Shown piece by piece: positions 6,394 to 7,177 of a DNA stretch of 7,177 nt. The DNA comes from JAZKIX01 sp040384645 (GTDB lineage: Bacteria; Pseudomonadota; Gammaproteobacteria; Burkholderiales; Burkholderiaceae_D): assembly GCA_040384645.1 (NCBI GenBank), contig JAZKIX010000059.1, positions 1-7,177 of the forward strand, in the 5' to 3' direction. Position 1 is the first letter of the stretch; each line of letters starts with the position of its first letter. The position numbers and the translations under genes were made by a program. The notes below the pieces were generated by a model. That model saw only the letters and a list, made by a program, of their open reading frames with translations. It searched no databases and had not been told where the DNA came from.

Positions 6394-6432
6394 AGCGCGT
6401 CCCACCTCACGGTCGGATGCGCTTGTTTTTTT
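6394..6432 (+). terminator. Intrinsic-terminator-like hairpin between yajC and secD
   Basis: AGCGCGTCC (6394-6402) pairs with GGATGCGCT (6415-6423) as a 9-bp stem with one G-T wobble. Beyond a C-C mismatch, ACC (6404-6406) pairs with GGT (6411-6413) around loop TCAC (6407-6410). TTGTTTTTTT follows at 6423-6432. A GC-rich stem directly followed by a T-run is the classic intrinsic terminator form. It starts 12 bases after the yajC stop, inside what is normally a co-transcribed operon, so partial readthrough (attenuation) is likely rather than full termination. Confidence 0.7.
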
Positions 6433-6471
6433 GAAAACTGGCCGACGCCCAACACTCAACACTGAACCACT

Positions 6472-7177
6472 ATGAATCGCTATTCTCTTTGGAAATACAT
6501 TCTCATCGCCGTTGCCATTCTGCTGGGCGTGCTGTACACAATTCCCAATTATTTTCCTGAAGCGCCGGCCCTGCAAATCAGTAGTGGCAAAGCGACCGCC
6601 AAAATCGAAAGCAGCATGATTGCGCGAGTGGAAGAGGCCCTGAAAACCGCCGGCTTCAAGTCTGATGGCGTATCTTATGAACTCAATGGCAATCTAGGCT
6701 CGGTGCGTGCGCGTTTTGCCGATACCGACACCCAGTTCAAAGCCAAAACGGTGCTTGAAGATGCTTTGAATCCAACCGAGTTGAGTGCAAAGCCGGAAGA
6801 TCGGACTTATCTAGTGGCCTTCAACCTGGTCACGACAGCGCCGAAGTGGATGCAAAGCCTGCGTGCCTTGCCGATGTCGCTGGGACTCGATTTGCGCGGG
6901 GGCGTCCATTTCCTGATGCAAGTCGATACCAAGGCGCTATTGAATAAAAAAATACAGGGAATGCAATCGAGCGTGCGTACCGTGTTGCGCGACAAGAATG
7001 TGCGCCATGCCGGCATTAGCTTGAATGGCAATGCGGTCGAGATCAAATTCCGTGATGTTGACATGCGCCTCAAAGCCAGTGATGTCTTGACGTCGCAATT
7101 TCCCGATATCGATGTGATCGCGGCAGCCGATGCTGCCGAGTTTAAATTGCTGCTAAGTCTGAAACCGGCGTCTTTAA
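6472..7177 (+). CDS. secD: Protein translocase subunit SecD, N-terminal part (cut by the window edge)
   Basis: SecD is an inner-membrane RND-type protein that, with SecF and YajC, uses the proton gradient to finish protein export on the periplasmic side of SecYEG. Only the first 235 codons of an expected 600 or more are in the window, and the frame is open to the last base. The first transmembrane helix is at about 6-26 (after MNRYSLWKY). Residues about 30-130 are an early periplasmic segment, and the family hallmark LGLDLRGGVHFLMQVD is at 137-152, followed by the start of the large periplasmic P1 domain. The ATG at 6472 is chosen because the membrane helix follows directly; upstream there is no clear Shine-Dalgarno sequence. 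It lies 89 bases after yajC, behind a terminator-like hairpin, and I see no convincing promoter in the 39 bases between hairpin and start. secF is expected next but is not visible. Confidence 0.94.
   Translation, partial: MNRYSLWKYILIAVAILLGVLYTIPNYFPEAPALQISSGKATAKIESSMIARVEEALKTAGFKSDGVSYELNGNLGSVRARFADTDTQFKAKTVLEDALNPTELSAKPEDRTYLVAFNLVTTAPKWMQSLRALPMSLGLDLRGGVHFLMQVDTKALLNKKIQGMQSSVRTVLRDKNVRHAGISLNGNAVEIKFRDVDMRLKASDVLTSQFPDIDVIAAADAAEFKLLLSLKPASL

Noticed and set aside
6431..6459. Separate secD promoter after the hairpin (TTGAAA at 6431-6436)
   Set aside because: At 17 bases the would-be -10 is ACTCAA, matching only 2 of 6 consensus positions.

Overview
The window is a 7.2 kb stretch of bacterial chromosome. 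Gene content and order (recG divergent from queA-tgt-yajC-secD) together with protein signatures (QueA opening with MYSLSDFDFDLP, YajC, SecD) fit a betaproteobacterium of the order Burkholderiales, most likely family Oxalobacteraceae (Herminiimonas/Undibacterium-like). This placement comes from family knowledge and was not checked by a search. I see no transposase, integrase, phage gene, CRISPR array, tRNA or rRNA.

Layout. (1) 1-1261, plus strand: the 3' part of a hybrid sensor histidine kinase. It has an ATP-binding catalytic domain followed by two receiver domains. The reading frame is closed by a stop at 8-10, before any dimerisation or sensor domain, so the gene looks frameshifted or broken near the left edge. 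(2) 1262-1554: a gap of about 290 bases between convergent genes with no credible gene. It holds a perfect 28-bp REP-like palindrome (1484-1511) and two weaker AT-rich inverted repeats. (3) 1555-3657, minus strand: complete recG, the branch-migrating DNA helicase. (4) 3658-3814: divergent intergenic region with overlapping promoter candidates for recG and queA. (5) 3815-4840 and 4842-5981, plus strand: queA and tgt, one base apart, two enzymes of tRNA queuosine modification. (6) 6053-6382: yajC with its own promoter candidate and a good ribosome binding site. (7) 6472 to the right edge: the first 235 codons of secD.

How they fit together. Tgt swaps guanine-34 of GUN-anticodon tRNAs for preQ1, and QueA then builds epoxyqueuosine from it using S-adenosylmethionine. 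YajC and SecD, with SecF presumably just beyond the window, form the accessory complex of the Sec translocon. The association of queA-tgt with yajC-secD-secF is a conserved proteobacterial arrangement. RecG is a replication and recombination repair helicase that shares only the divergent promoter region with this cluster.

This is mainly a housekeeping region, and I found no convincing new system. The items most worth a second look are a well-formed intrinsic-terminator-like hairpin inside the yajC-secD gap (6394-6432), which may attenuate secD expression, the apparent frame break in the hybrid kinase, and the long palindrome between the convergent genes.
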